Shown: positions 17,758-27,118, counted from the stretch's first letter. The stretch: 64,000 bases of DNA from DATKEJ01 sp963768715 (GCA_963768715.1 CAVYJC010000008.1:124001-188000), one strand, 5' to 3'. Translations and numbers: made by a program. The notes: generated by a model not told the origin, from the sequence alone.

Positions 17758-19551
17758 ATGAAGCTTATTCTTTGTTCGGCACTGCTAATTCTCGTCTCGG
17801 CCATGTCAAGTAATCCGGTTCTCGCGCAAGAGGTTGCATACGGCATCAGTTGGGGGGCGCCCAACGGACATTATTTCGACATCGAAATGCGCTTTCAGAA
17901 TCCGGAACAGGGTCCCGTCTCGGTACGAATGCCCGAGTGGCGACCCGGGCGCTATATCATGCAGAACTACGCCAAGAATATCATTCGATTCGCGGCGGTC
18001 GATGGCGAGGGAGCATCCCTGAATTTCCAAAAGACGGATAAGGGAACGTGGCGCATTGACGCCGCGCCGGGGCAGGAGGTCGTCGTCACCTATCAGGCCT
18101 ACAGCCACGATGACGACGCTGGGAGCAGTTACCTCGATGACCACAAGGCCTACATCAATCCCATCACGATGCTGATGTATCTGCCGGGACACGAATTGAT
18201 GCCCACGTCGCTTTCCGTCAAGAAGCCGGCGGACTGGAAAACGGCGACGCAGCTCGTGATGGATGAAACCCGAAACGTCTACGTTTCCGAGAACTACCAC
18301 GAGCTCGTTGATGGGCCGTTGATGATCAGTCCCGATCTGGAGATGAGCTCCTTCGAATTCGCGGGTGCAACCTTCGAGGTGGCTATCCTGGGCCACGCGG
18401 ATCTGGATATGCCGCAGCTTCTGAGCGATCTCCAGAAGATCGCCGAGGTCGAGTCGAATCTGATGGGCGTGGTCCCCTTCGACCGCTACGTTTTCCTGTA
18501 CCAGTTCTTCGACCGGCGCGCCGGACATGCCGTCGAGCACAAGAATTCGTCCGAATACATACTCGGCCCGGCCTCCGCTCCGGGCCTTCAAGGCCATATT
18601 CTCAGCGTCAGCGCACATGAGTTGTTTCACGCCTGGAACGTCGAGCGCATTCGTCCCGAAGCGATCTACCAGGCCGACTACTCCTCCGAACAGTACACCA
18701 CGACGATGTGGATCTACGAGGGGATTACGAGCTACTACGCGAGCGTTGCGCTCGTGCGAGCGGGCTTGATCACCGAGGAGGCATTCCTGGGCCGGCTGGC
18801 CGGCTCAATCAAGGCGTTTGAGACCTCGTACGGAAAGGATATCACGAGCATCGCGATGAGCAGTTGGGACAGTTGGACGAAGTCGGACGGCAAAGCCCCA
18901 CCCGATACCTACTATTCGTTCTATACGGCGGGTGACATTATGGGGCTGCTGCTCGACATGGAAGTACGGGGGAGAACGCGAAACCGGCAGTCGCTGGACA
19001 GTGCCATGCAGTACCTCTATCAGGAGTTCGCGGCGAGACATCGCGGTGTTCCCGAGGACGGGCTCCAGCGAGCCATCGAGGCGATCACCAGCGGCACCAT
19101 GCAGCCCTTCTTCGACTCCTACATTTTCGGGACCGAGCCGATTGATTACGACAAGTATCTGTACTATGCCGGATATCGGCTCGAGGTTGGCGTCGATCCC
19201 GCGCTGCCTCCGGTCTGGCTGGGCATCGAGCTTGTCGAAGGCAAGGACGCCGTCGTGATCAAGACGGTCCATCCGGAAACACCCGCGTTCAAGGCGGGAC
19301 TCGATATCGATGACACACTGGTCGGGCTCGACGGCCACGAGATCACGACTTCGAATCTTCAGGATCTCCTCCGCAACTACAAACCAGGCGATACGGTTTC
19401 GGTTACCTATATCCGGCGTCATGAGTTGAAGAAGGTCGATGTCGTGCTCGAAAGCGGCGGCAACAAGACCTACAAGTTGGTCCGCCTGCCCGAGACGACG
19501 CTGATCCAGAATCAAACGCGACGAGACTGGATGAATCTCGCCGCGGGATGA
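17758..19551 (+). CDS. M61-family aminopeptidase with PDZ domain, secreted
   Basis: 597 aa with a signal peptide (cleavage near VLA-QEVAY, residue 24). The order is an N-terminal M61 beta domain, a catalytic domain with zinc motif HELFH at 287-291 and the third ligand Glu in WIYEGITSYY at 321, then a PDZ domain at about 485-565 (VWLGIELVEGKDAVVI, with GLDIDDTLVGLDGHEI). This matches glycyl-aminopeptidase-like M61 proteins, which trim peptides in the periplasm. It is followed after 73 bases by a PD40 propeller lipoprotein gene, so the two may act together on extracellular protein. Confidence 0.93.
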   Translation: MKLILCSALLILVSAMSSNPVLAQEVAYGISWGAPNGHYFDIEMRFQNPEQGPVSVRMPEWRPGRYIMQNYAKNIIRFAAVDGEGASLNFQKTDKGTWRIDAAPGQEVVVTYQAYSHDDDAGSSYLDDHKAYINPITMLMYLPGHELMPTSLSVKKPADWKTATQLVMDETRNVYVSENYHELVDGPLMISPDLEMSSFEFAGATFEVAILGHADLDMPQLLSDLQKIAEVESNLMGVVPFDRYVFLYQFFDRRAGHAVEHKNSSEYILGPASAPGLQGHILSVSAHELFHAWNVERIRPEAIYQADYSSEQYTTTMWIYEGITSYYASVALVRAGLITEEAFLGRLAGSIKAFETSYGKDITSIAMSSWDSWTKSDGKAPPDTYYSFYTAGDIMGLLLDMEVRGRTRNRQSLDSAMQYLYQEFAARHRGVPEDGLQRAIEAITSGTMQPFFDSYIFGTEPIDYDKYLYYAGYRLEVGVDPALPPVWLGIELVEGKDAVVIKTVHPETPAFKAGLDIDDTLVGLDGHEITTSNLQDLLRNYKPGDTVSVTYIRRHELKKVDVVLESGGNKTYKLVRLPETTLIQNQTRRDWMNLAAG

Positions 19552-19624
19552 TTCACGACAGGCCCTTCGCGACGATAACAGGACATGGCGGCGCCTCGCG
19601 GAACGCGGCGGCGTCGAGAGTGCA

Positions 19625-21583
19625 ATGAAGACAATTCTGAAGGCCACGCACTTCTTGGTCCTTGCGGCAGTGGTCTCGTCATGCTCGCAAAACGAGGAAT
19701 GGCCCGCCACGCCCCGCAACCTGACCAATTCGGACGCCGATGAGGTCGATCCCGCATTTTCTCCTGACGGGACGCAGATCGCATTCAAATCGAACCTCGT
19801 CGACGGCATGGTCGCGATCTTTGTCATGCCGTCCTCAGGCGGAGAAGGCAAACGTGTCACGTCCACCCAGAACTGGCTGGGGTACTTCCACTGGTCTCCT
19901 GACGGAGGACAGATTGCCTACGCCTCCGACTTAAAGGCGCCGCCGGACATCTGGACGGTTTCGTCGGACGGATCCGATCAGAAGAGACTCACCTCCAGCC
20001 GCGGACTCGAGTTCGGCGCCCGCTGGTCGCCTGACGGCAATTCGATTGCCTATGCCTCCAATGAGGGAGGATTTTACAATCTGTATGCCGTTTCGGCGGA
20101 CGGCAGCAGCACGAAGCCGATTACAAAAGGCGCCGCGAACAAGTTCGGACAGCGATGGTCGCCGGATGGACGGTCGCTGGCATACGTCTCCGATGCGGGC
20201 GGGAAAGCGAGCATATGGATCGTCGACGTAGATTCCGGCCAGGAACGCCGCCTTACCGGACCGGAATTCGACGAGACGGGACCGACGTGGTCGCCCGACG
20301 GGGCCACGATTGCCTATCAGTCGGATCGCGCCGGCAGCAACGACATCTTTGTCATCGGCGTGGACGCCGGGAGTGAGCGCCAGGTCACGACGAGCGACGG
20401 CGACGATTTTGATCCGACCTGGACGCGCGACGGCGCCTGGATCGTATTTCGCTCAGACCGTTCCGGGACTACCGAGCTTTTTGCCGTTCGGCCCGACGGC
20501 TCGGCGGAGACCGAGCTTACGAATGACGGGGCCGACAAGGGACCGATCGATCTCGAGCCTTCCGGAGCGTCGCTGGTCTATTCGGCGAATTTTGGTCGGT
20601 CCAACATTTATCAGGTTCCTGCGGCGGGTGGCGAGCCCAAAGTCTTGAGCTCGAGCGAGCGAAATGAGTACACGCCGCGTGTCTCCCCCGACGGCAAGTG
20701 GCTCGCGTTCCTTTCCGATCGTTCGGGCAATGACGACGTTTGGATTATGCCGGCAGAGGGCGGAGAAGCGGTCCAGATTTCCCGGAGCTCGGGCGACGAG
20801 TCAGATCCGAGATGGTCTCCTGACGGGACGCACCTGCTCTACGTTTCCGATCGGATGGGCAATAAGGATGTGTTCGAAGCAGACGTAGCGACGCGCAAGG
20901 AGCGGCAGGTCACCCAGGGATCGTCGCACGAAAAGGAAGCACGCTGGGCTCCCGATGGGAAGCACATGGTGTTCACGTCCGACCGCGACGGGCCGGGCGA
21001 TCTCTACGTGCAAGACCTCTCCAACGGTAAGGAAACGCGTATTACCCATGTTGGAGGTGCATTCGGACCGGTATGGGATCCGAAAGGAAAGTGGATCTGC
21101 TTCACACGCACGACAGGCGAAAGTGGCGAAGCGCAGCTCTGGCTCGTATCAGACAGCGGCAGCGACCTCCGTCAACTGACCGACGTCGGATACAATGTGA
21201 TGGCCGAGTTTTCGCCCGACGGCGGCTCCATCGTGTTCAATCGACATTCGGGGATCGGCTTTGACGTCATGCGTCTGGATCTCGACAGTGGAAAGCAGAT
21301 CCCCATAGCCAGCTTCGAAGCGTGGGAAGTGGGGCCGCAATGGTCTCCCGACGGTTCGAAGATTTCCTTCCTGTCCAACAAGGACGGCAACTACGAGATT
21401 TACGTGAGTGGAGCCGACGGACGCAACCGTGTAAGGATCACCGAGTCGTCCGCCGATGAGTCCTCTCCAATCTGGTCGCCGGACGGAAAGACGCTCTACT
21501 ATACGATGAGAGAGGGACAGGGCGACGTGTTTCGGCTCGGTCTTCGACCGACTCTCGGTCCGGAAGACGCTAGCGGGCACTAA
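19625..21583 (+). CDS. PD40 (TolB-like) beta-propeller lipoprotein
   Basis: 652 aa. The lipoprotein leader ends at LVLAAVVSSCSQ (Cys about residue 21). The rest consists of about twelve PD40 blades with repeated motifs such as FSPDGTQIAF, WSPDGNSIAY and WSPDGKTLYY, enough for two propellers. Such proteins bind proteins or peptides on the envelope and are often fused to peptidases; here no peptidase domain is attached. The stop overlaps by four bases the end of the convergent serine hydrolase gene. The partner could be the M61 peptidase upstream. Confidence 0.9.
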   Translation: MKTILKATHFLVLAAVVSSCSQNEEWPATPRNLTNSDADEVDPAFSPDGTQIAFKSNLVDGMVAIFVMPSSGGEGKRVTSTQNWLGYFHWSPDGGQIAYASDLKAPPDIWTVSSDGSDQKRLTSSRGLEFGARWSPDGNSIAYASNEGGFYNLYAVSADGSSTKPITKGAANKFGQRWSPDGRSLAYVSDAGGKASIWIVDVDSGQERRLTGPEFDETGPTWSPDGATIAYQSDRAGSNDIFVIGVDAGSERQVTTSDGDDFDPTWTRDGAWIVFRSDRSGTTELFAVRPDGSAETELTNDGADKGPIDLEPSGASLVYSANFGRSNIYQVPAAGGEPKVLSSSERNEYTPRVSPDGKWLAFLSDRSGNDDVWIMPAEGGEAVQISRSSGDESDPRWSPDGTHLLYVSDRMGNKDVFEADVATRKERQVTQGSSHEKEARWAPDGKHMVFTSDRDGPGDLYVQDLSNGKETRITHVGGAFGPVWDPKGKWICFTRTTGESGEAQLWLVSDSGSDLRQLTDVGYNVMAEFSPDGGSIVFNRHSGIGFDVMRLDLDSGKQIPIASFEAWEVGPQWSPDGSKISFLSNKDGNYEIYVSGADGRNRVRITESSADESSPIWSPDGKTLYYTMREGQGDVFRLGLRPTLGPEDASGH

Positions 21584-22617
21584 CGAACGACGGCGCGCAG
21601 GACGTAATTCACGAAGGCGTCCTTGATCGATGGAACGGGGGCATAAATGTTCCAGCCGGTAAATACTGCGATCAGGTTCTTCTCCGGAACGACGAAAAGG
21701 AACTGCCCACCGTAGCCGTCAGCGGCGAGAAGATGACTCGGGCCCGATCCCCGGTAGGGCACCAGCCACCAGTGGTAACCGGGGTCGTCATCGTCCTCCG
21801 AATCGGACGGCCAGTTGGCGTCGTCCGTCGAGTGGGCCGTCGCCTGGACCCAACCCTCCGGCAGAATCTGGGTGCCGTTCCATTTGCCGTCATTGAGATA
21901 GAGATAGCCGATTCTGGCGAGGTCCTCGGCCGTCAGATACAGCCCCCCGTCGGTGTCCGGGACGCCGGAAGGCGTCGTCTTCCAGTAGTACTTCTTGATG
22001 CCGAGAGGACGAAAGAGGTACTCGCGGGCGTACTCATCGACAGGCTCGCCGCCGAGTTCGCTCCAATCAGGCACCAGATTCGTGATCTGAACCTCCTGGA
22101 GCGTCGCGTCTTGTCCGACGCCGGCGGCGGCGACGGGCTTTGCGAGTGCCTGGGCATCGACGCCGGGCAGATCCCCGCGCTCAACGGCGATGCCGACCAC
22201 GGCGGCGGTTATACTCTTTGTGATCGACTGCATCGTGTGCAGGTCGGTGCCGTGGTAGAAAGGATGCCAGTTCGGATTGTAGTAGTTGTATTGATCGGGC
22301 GACGGATTGCGATCGGCGTTGGCGCCGACGTAATCGTTTTGATACGTCTCGTCGAATACCAGGTGGCCGTTCCGGATTACGACCATCTCGTCGATGTATC
22401 CGAACTCGCCGCGGCGAATCCGCTTGTGGAGCGCGTCCAGAACGGACGGATCCATCCCCTGCTCGCTCGGGTCGGCCCGGCGCCATTGTTTCTTCGGCCA
22501 TGTCGTCTGACTGAACGCGCTGTCCGCGCCGAGACCCGACAACACGACTGCCAGAAACACCCCAATGCAAACTTTGGTTAGAGTCCGATGAACCCGGTCG
22601 CGCGCCACCGTCGCCAT
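21580..22617 (-). CDS. Beta-lactamase-fold serine hydrolase with an internal gap
   Basis: 345 aa from the ATG at 22617 (MATVARDRV), chosen because an earlier in-frame start would overlap the divergent msrB gene. There is a signal peptide (about residues 12-36), the nucleophile motif SITK at 131-134, and a C-terminal DGYGGQFLFVVPEKNL block. Between ITNLVPDW (about residue 183) and GEPVDEYAREYLFRPLGI the chain is about 60-70 residues shorter than in relatives, and the second catalytic motif (Y-x-N) is missing. The protein is therefore probably inactive as an esterase, or altered by an in-frame deletion. Confidence 0.8.
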   Translation of the reverse strand: MATVARDRVHRTLTKVCIGVFLAVVLSGLGADSAFSQTTWPKKQWRRADPSEQGMDPSVLDALHKRIRRGEFGYIDEMVVIRNGHLVFDETYQNDYVGANADRNPSPDQYNYYNPNWHPFYHGTDLHTMQSITKSITAAVVGIAVERGDLPGVDAQALAKPVAAAGVGQDATLQEVQITNLVPDWSELGGEPVDEYAREYLFRPLGIKKYYWKTTPSGVPDTDGGLYLTAEDLARIGYLYLNDGKWNGTQILPEGWVQATAHSTDDANWPSDSEDDDDPGYHWWLVPYRGSGPSHLLAADGYGGQFLFVVPEKNLIAVFTGWNIYAPVPSIKDAFVNYVLRAVVR

Positions 22618-22670
22618 GCTGTCCGAACGTTCGTTATCCAGTGTGCAAAACAAATGAGCAAGAGCGGAAT

Positions 22671-23063
22671 ATGGGAAAGGAAGAGACTGCATACAACCCA
22701 CTAACCCGGGCCGAAGAACGGGTTATCGTCAATAAAGGCACGGAGATGCCGTTCACGGGAAAATACTATCTCCACGATGCGGAGGGTGTCTACACCTGTC
22801 GAAGATGCGGCGCGCCGCTCTATCGCTCCGATGATAAGTTCAATGCCCATTGTGGATGGCCGAGTTTCGACGACGAGATTCCCGGGACAGTCCGCCGCGA
22901 GCGTGATGCCGACGGCCGCCGCACCGAGATCCTGTGCGCGAACTGTAACGGCCATCTGGGCCACGTGTTCGAGGGGGAAGGATTTACGCCCAAGAACATC
23001 CGTCACTGCGTGAACTCCATTTCACTCGACTTCAAGTCACGGGAGGAGTTCGAGAAATCGTGA
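22671..23063 (+). CDS. msrB: Peptide-methionine (R)-S-oxide reductase
   Basis: 130 aa. The zinc cysteines are C43/C46 (CRRC) and C89/C92 (CANC). The active site is RHCVNS with the catalytic Cys at 113 and the conserved Asn. Substrate-binding stretches FNAHCGWPSFDDEI and GHLGHVFEGEGFTP are intact. It reduces methionine-R-sulfoxide in damaged proteins with thioredoxin. No signal peptide is seen, so it is cytoplasmic. I chose the ATG at 22671 with GAGCGG nearby; a GTG 10 codons earlier is possible. Confidence 0.95.
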   Translation: MGKEETAYNPLTRAEERVIVNKGTEMPFTGKYYLHDAEGVYTCRRCGAPLYRSDDKFNAHCGWPSFDDEIPGTVRRERDADGRRTEILCANCNGHLGHVFEGEGFTPKNIRHCVNSISLDFKSREEFEKS

Positions 23064-23085
23064 CCGTTCCGGGCGGCCCCTCCGC

Positions 23086-23113
23086 TTGACATCAGGACGC
23101 TTTCTGCTATATT
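23086..23113 (+). promoter_or_regulatory. Sigma-70-type promoter for the HEAT-like gene
   Basis: A consensus TTGACA at 23086-23091 and TATATT at 23108-23113 are separated by 16 bases, placing transcription start about 50 bases before the chosen start codon of the next gene. It is one of the best -35/-10 pairs in the window. Confidence 0.75.
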
Positions 23114-23171
23114 CAATATGATTTGTCTTCCGCAGACCTCACCACGACCTGCAACAGAAACCCCGTCAACC

Positions 23172-23681
23172 ATGATGTCCAATCTCAAGAATTTCGGGTG
23201 CGCGGCTCTCACGATGCTGTGTGCCATGCTGGTTTACCCCAGTCAGAGCGCCATTGCCCAGGATAAAGCTACAAGCGATACCATGCTCACCGCGGCCGGA
23301 TGGGCCGACTTCTCCGCGAACCTCAAGCAGGCCGTTCATTCCGACAACGAAGGCGCCAATACCGGTGCATTGAGTCAGATCATTCGCTATGGCCAATACC
23401 TGCACTTCGACGAACTGACAGTCTTCGATGTCATGCGAATGTACCGAGACAGTTCCGAGCCCAAGGTTCGCCGCATGGCCGTCGTCGCGCTCGGTAACAT
23501 GCACAACCGCTGGGCGATCGAGTTTCTCGACATGCTCTCCCAATACGAGCAAGACCCGACCATCAAGAAGACGATGGAAGAAGTCGTCAAGAAGAATAAG
23601 ATGATGAAGAAGGAATCCATGGGTCAGGAGAGCATGGACAAGGAGATGGTGAAGCCGGATATGATGAAGCACAGCAAGTAG
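23172..23681 (+). CDS. Periplasmic HEAT-repeat-like protein, Met/Lys-rich tail
   Basis: 169 aa from the ATG at 23172. There is a signal peptide (cleavage near AIA-QDKA, about residue 30). The helical middle has a HEAT-like pair (VFDVMRMYRDSSEPKVRRMA, then NRWAIEFLDMLSQYEQ). The C-terminal 40 residues are a Met/Lys/Glu-rich repeat (KKESMGQESMDKEMVKPDMM), a pattern sometimes linked to metal binding. No enzyme motif is seen. It stands alone behind a strong promoter and ends 8 bases before the convergent methyltransferase gene. Function unknown. Confidence 0.8.
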   Translation: MMSNLKNFGCAALTMLCAMLVYPSQSAIAQDKATSDTMLTAAGWADFSANLKQAVHSDNEGANTGALSQIIRYGQYLHFDELTVFDVMRMYRDSSEPKVRRMAVVALGNMHNRWAIEFLDMLSQYEQDPTIKKTMEEVVKKNKMMKKESMGQESMDKEMVKPDMMKHSK

Positions 23682-23689
23682 GCTTCCTG

Positions 23690-24499
23690 CTATTTCCTGC
23701 GCAGCACGTAGACGTCCTGGCGTAAATGCGTCACGGGACGGCCGGGCTCATACCGCACCAGCTCAAAGTCACGGGTAAACCGGCTTCGAACGAATTCGGG
23801 ACCCGCAAAGCTGGAACAGAGGTTGGCGCCTTCGGCATCCTCGTGTATGACCACGATCTCTCCGGCGTCAAATCGAGCGCGCTGTTCGGCCGAAAGTCTC
23901 GAGGCGAGGAGGGGACCGTGCATCGATAGGTAGAGAAATCCATCTGTTCGGAGGATTCGCCGCATCTCGTCGAGCCAGCGCATCTGCATCTCCTCCGTCA
24001 AATGGGTGAAAACGGAGCGGGCGATCACGAGATCGAACATAGCATCCCGACAACCCAGCGGCGGTGCAAGATGGTTTGTGGAGAAGGTCGCACGAGGCAA
24101 ATGAGCCCGGCACCATGCGATGAGCTGGGGATTGTAGTCGGTACCGAAAATTCGCGAATCAGTGTCTTCGATCAGGTATCGCGTCAGTCGTCCGCATCCG
24201 CATCCGAAGTCGAGTACGTTCGTGTCCCCGCGAAACTCGAATCCTACGGCGCGCGCGGTCTCGTTCAGGCTATCGGCAAGTTTGCGCCCCGACTTGAGGT
24301 AGACATCGGCCCAGCGACAGGCGATGACATCATAGATGAGCCTGCCGGGAGGAACAGGCTGCCGTTCCGTCTTGAACAACCGGATCCCGATCTCCGTGAG
24401 GATCACGCGGGGCGTCGCCGTCTTCAGGTTGAAGTACAGCCGCTCCGCAACCCGACCGAGCCCGAGCCGGTAGAGGATGGTCTTTGCGAGGCGTCTCAT
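23690..24499 (-). CDS. Class I SAM-dependent methyltransferase
   Basis: 269 aa from the ATG at 24499 (MRRLAKTILYRL). A longer frame exists upstream but it consists of repeat-encoded text. Motif I is VLDFGCGCGRLTRYL at about residues 124-138, followed by the acidic FGTDYNPQLIAWC and the post-II region FDLVIARSVFTHL. An N-terminal helical extension of about 90 residues precedes the fold. Such proteins often methylate glycans or small metabolites; the substrate here is unknown. It faces the HEAT-like gene tail to tail. Confidence 0.88.
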   Translation of the reverse strand: MRRLAKTILYRLGLGRVAERLYFNLKTATPRVILTEIGIRLFKTERQPVPPGRLIYDVIACRWADVYLKSGRKLADSLNETARAVGFEFRGDTNVLDFGCGCGRLTRYLIEDTDSRIFGTDYNPQLIAWCRAHLPRATFSTNHLAPPLGCRDAMFDLVIARSVFTHLTEEMQMRWLDEMRRILRTDGFLYLSMHGPLLASRLSAEQRARFDAGEIVVIHEDAEGANLCSSFAGPEFVRSRFTRDFELVRYEPGRPVTHLRQDVYVLRRK

Positions 24500-24804
24500 T
24501 GTAGGTCCGAGGTCCGAAGTCCGAACTCCGAAACCTGCCCCGAGCGAGCGAGACGCTGAACAATCGTCGTCGTGATGTGTGCCGAGCGACGAGGGGTCCG
24601 TAGTTCGTAGTCCGTAGTTCGTAGTTCGTAGTTCGTAGTCGCGTCCTTCCGTAGGGTCATGCCAGGCCGAAGGTACGGCGTGACCGTGTCGATCTCGGGA
24701 CTTGGTTACGACATCGGCAGCAGTCGGCCACGTGCCGGGAAGAGCCACGACCAACCAGTGACCAACCAGTGACCAACCAGTGACCAGTGTCCAGTGGCCA
24801 GTGA
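24500..24804. repeat. Spacer built of three different heptamer repeats
   Basis: No gene fits. The spacer holds four units like GTCCGAA at about 24506-24535, about six units of GTAGTTC/GTAGTCC at about 24599-24645, and CCAGTGA-type units (some spaced as CCAGTGACCAA) at about 24754-24805. All have a period of seven or a seven-base core. The last array touches the stop codon of the following minus-strand gene. Confidence 0.9.
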
Positions 24805-25449
24805 CTATCTATCCGCGGCCCAGTACGCAAAACCGGCGAGGCCAAAATACAAGACCAGTGCGGTGACGGCCAACCCCGTCTCCGTCCCGCCGCCTGGGGG
24901 ACCGAACAGGTTGGCGGCATTTATGACAACGAGCGCGACAACGAACCCGATGATTCGCCGCTTCAGTTTCTTTGAGGCGTTGTCCTTGAGCAGTAGCCAC
25001 GCACCAATCGCGAGAAGGAGGGCTTCGAGGAGGAACGTTGCGATCGGATAGTTCCACAGTCCGAGCCCGATCTTCTGCGAATTGTCTCCCAGCAGAGGCA
25101 GGTCGGCCGTGTGCACGATCAGGTCGAGCACCCAGTGCGACATGACGGCAACGGCCATCCACAAGGCGACGCGTTTCGAACCACCGAGCGCCGGGAGCCG
25201 GAACACGGCATACGTGAGGAGGCCCCAAACCAGTGTCGCGGCCAGGCCGTGCGTATAGGGCATGTACACGAGCTCGAAGTTCGTCGAAGGCGTGTAGTGC
25301 GGGACGATGTTGAATCGCTCGATCCCGAAGAATGAGAAAGTGAAAAAGAGGATGTCTACGAATTGAACCGCAAGGAATAACTGCCAGAGCGGTATCTCTC
25401 GCTCTTTACTCTTGACGGCAAGACTTACGGCATAGTGGCCTACAAACAT
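24805..25449 (-). CDS. Polytopic membrane protein (DUF457-like)
   Basis: 214 aa from the ATG at 25449 (MFVGHYAVSLAVKSK); the longer upstream frame is repeat-derived. Six hydrophobic segments are visible. The N-terminal G-H-Y-A-V-S-L and the pairs VDILFF and YTHGL with SHWVLDLIVH give the His/Asp pattern of membrane-bound metal-dependent hydrolases of the YdjM/DUF457 type. No substrate is known. It is flanked on both sides by heptamer repeats and stands alone. Confidence 0.8.
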   Translation of the reverse strand: MFVGHYAVSLAVKSKEREIPLWQLFLAVQFVDILFFTFSFFGIERFNIVPHYTPSTNFELVYMPYTHGLAATLVWGLLTYAVFRLPALGGSKRVALWMAVAVMSHWVLDLIVHTADLPLLGDNSQKIGLGLWNYPIATFLLEALLLAIGAWLLLKDNASKKLKRRIIGFVVALVVINAANLFGPPGGGTETGLAVTALVLYFGLAGFAYWAADR

Positions 25450-25497
25450 TGGATGTAATGTGGTGGATGCTTGGTGCCAGAAGTTCAAAGTGCCGCG

Positions 25498-25735
25498 TGC
25501 CCCGTGCCGCGTGCCCCGTGCCCCGTGCCCCGTGCAAGGTGCCGGGAATGCCACGACTCAATGACCAATGACTGATGACTACTGACTAATTTACGCGGAG
25601 GCGATCGATATGTGCCGGCCGTCTACGGCTCAGTTCTGAGATCAGCCCGCTCAGCCGCTCAGTCCGCTCATCCGCTCAGCCCGCTCATCGCTCAATCCGC
25701 TCATCGCTCAACCCGCTCAGCCTGCTCGTTGCTCA
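25498..25735. repeat. Mixed heptamer-type repeats (GTGCCCC, AATGACT, CGCTCA)
   Basis: Three consecutive arrays: GTGCCCC-like units at 25498-25543, AATGACT/GATGACT units at 25558-25585, and CGCTCAN(1-2)-type units of 7-9 bases at about 25638-25735. The last array enters the 3' end of the PrsW-like gene and encodes its final residues. That suggests the array has grown over the original stop region. Confidence 0.85.
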
Positions 25736-26780
25736 GTTGATCCAACCCTTCCCCTATGAATCCGAGGATGATGATCCATGCCACCACGCCCACGATGATA
25801 TATCGTCCGAAGAAGGGGATCTGCAGCGGTGCGTTCCAGACCATGTGCAGCACGATCGCGATGACGAAGACCCGCAGGAACCGGGGGTTGAAGAACATCC
25901 GGAATCGGAACAGATCCGCACCCTTGACTCTCCAAAGTGCAGCGCCGCACATGGCCGACCACGCAATGTGACCGAACGGAGAGAGGAGGCCCCTGAGGAG
26001 GATGGTCGTCGTCATGAGCGAGGCATCCGATTTCACGACGCCGGCGAAGAGCGCATATCCGGCACTTTCGAACGCCGCGAAGCCTACTCCGATGGCCGCC
26101 CCGAAAAGGAGTCCGTTGTGGATGTATTTGTACCGCGGCATACTGGCCACGATGAGAAGGGCAAAGATCTTCCCTGGTTCTTCCAGCAGCCCGGCGATCG
26201 AGCTTCCCAGCCACCCGAGTGAAAAAGCGTCGGATACGCCGAACAGAATCAGTGACATGATGAATGAGACCAGGCCCCCGATCACGACGAGCTTGGCGAC
26301 CTGGTAGATCGAAACGTTGCGACGGACGTTGACCTCGAAGAAGAACATCAGCGTCGCCAACGGGATCGCGAACGAGCCCGTGATGATCAGGCCCGGCACC
26401 AGCGTGATGTTTTCGAATGCCCGCCAGGCGAAGTCGAAGAGGAGGTATACGACGACGGTGCCCAGAAATGCGCGAAAGAAGATCCACGGCCTGGGCCAGG
26501 ACGTGTCGACTTCATCGATGGGTGGCGTTGTCTTCGGAGAACCTGCTGTAAAGAACTCCTCGACGTCGTCTGCCGTATGGCGACCGAAGACTTCGGCAAA
26601 GAGCGCGCGGAAGCTGAATCCGCGGACACGCTGAAGTCCCGCCAGCGTCGTGACTCGGAGAGCGATGGATGCCACAAACCCGGATCGATCCGCGCCGCTA
26701 TCCTCTGCGTCACTGTCGTTTGCGGGATCAGACGAGGGTCGATCCTCGTCAGGCGTTTCGAAGGGCTCGGTGATTGACAA
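25701..26780 (-). CDS. PrsW-family intramembrane metalloprotease
   Basis: 359 aa. An acidic, soluble N-terminal region (1-95) precedes about eight membrane helices. The PrsW motifs are visible: EEPGK at 200-204 in a helix, GFAAFES with Glu at 238, GHIAWSAMCG near 272 and LHMVWN near 322, which together supply the metal site. Family members cleave membrane-bound regulators (for example anti-sigma factors) or act as CAAX-like proteases. The last residues are encoded by a repeat array. It is followed in operon order by nothing recognisable and preceded by a small coiled-coil membrane gene 6 bases away. Confidence 0.88.
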   Translation of the reverse strand: MSITEPFETPDEDRPSSDPANDSDAEDSGADRSGFVASIALRVTTLAGLQRVRGFSFRALFAEVFGRHTADDVEEFFTAGSPKTTPPIDEVDTSWPRPWIFFRAFLGTVVVYLLFDFAWRAFENITLVPGLIITGSFAIPLATLMFFFEVNVRRNVSIYQVAKLVVIGGLVSFIMSLILFGVSDAFSLGWLGSSIAGLLEEPGKIFALLIVASMPRYKYIHNGLLFGAAIGVGFAAFESAGYALFAGVVKSDASLMTTTILLRGLLSPFGHIAWSAMCGAALWRVKGADLFRFRMFFNPRFLRVFVIAIVLHMVWNAPLQIPFFGRYIIVGVVAWIIILGFIGEGLDQLSNEQAERVER

Positions 26781-26786
26781 AATGCG

Positions 26787-27074
26787 CTACCTCATGAGGC
26801 GAAACAGCAGCCACGAAACATAGCCCAGAAGGGCAATCAGGACGGGGATGATGACGTAAAACGCCTTTCTGGCCACGCCCACGAGCCCTTCGCTCCGAGA
26901 CTGAATTGCTTCCGCGCGGTCCTGAATCTTACTGACACGGTCGTGTTGACGCTTCACGATCTCCAGCTCACCGCGTGTTATATCCAGCAGCTGTTCGTTT
27001 TGCGCCAGCAGCTTCCTTTGATCGTCCCGAATCTCTTCGAGCACCCGTCGCAAAGCATCCTTCTCTGATTCCAT
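26787..27074 (-). CDS. Small coiled-coil membrane protein
   Basis: 95 aa. Residues 1-65 are a charged, heptad-rich coiled coil (RRVLEEIRDDQRKLLAQN). The rest is one C-terminal membrane helix (AFYVIIPVLIALLGYVSWLL) and a short basic end, so it is a tail-anchored protein. It ends 6 bases before the start of the PrsW-like protease on the same strand, which makes it a candidate regulator or substrate of that protease. No known family is recognised. Confidence 0.75.
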   Translation of the reverse strand: MESEKDALRRVLEEIRDDQRKLLAQNEQLLDITRGELEIVKRQHDRVSKIQDRAEAIQSRSEGLVGVARKAFYVIIPVLIALLGYVSWLLFRLMR

Positions 27075-27118
27075 GACGGAAGTTCACGGTTCGAGGATCA
27101 ATGTGCAAGGCCGCTCCA

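Noticed and set aside
23690..24754. Longer form of the methyltransferase starting at 24754
   Set aside because: The extra 85 residues are encoded by heptamer repeats; the ATG at 24499 begins the conserved part.
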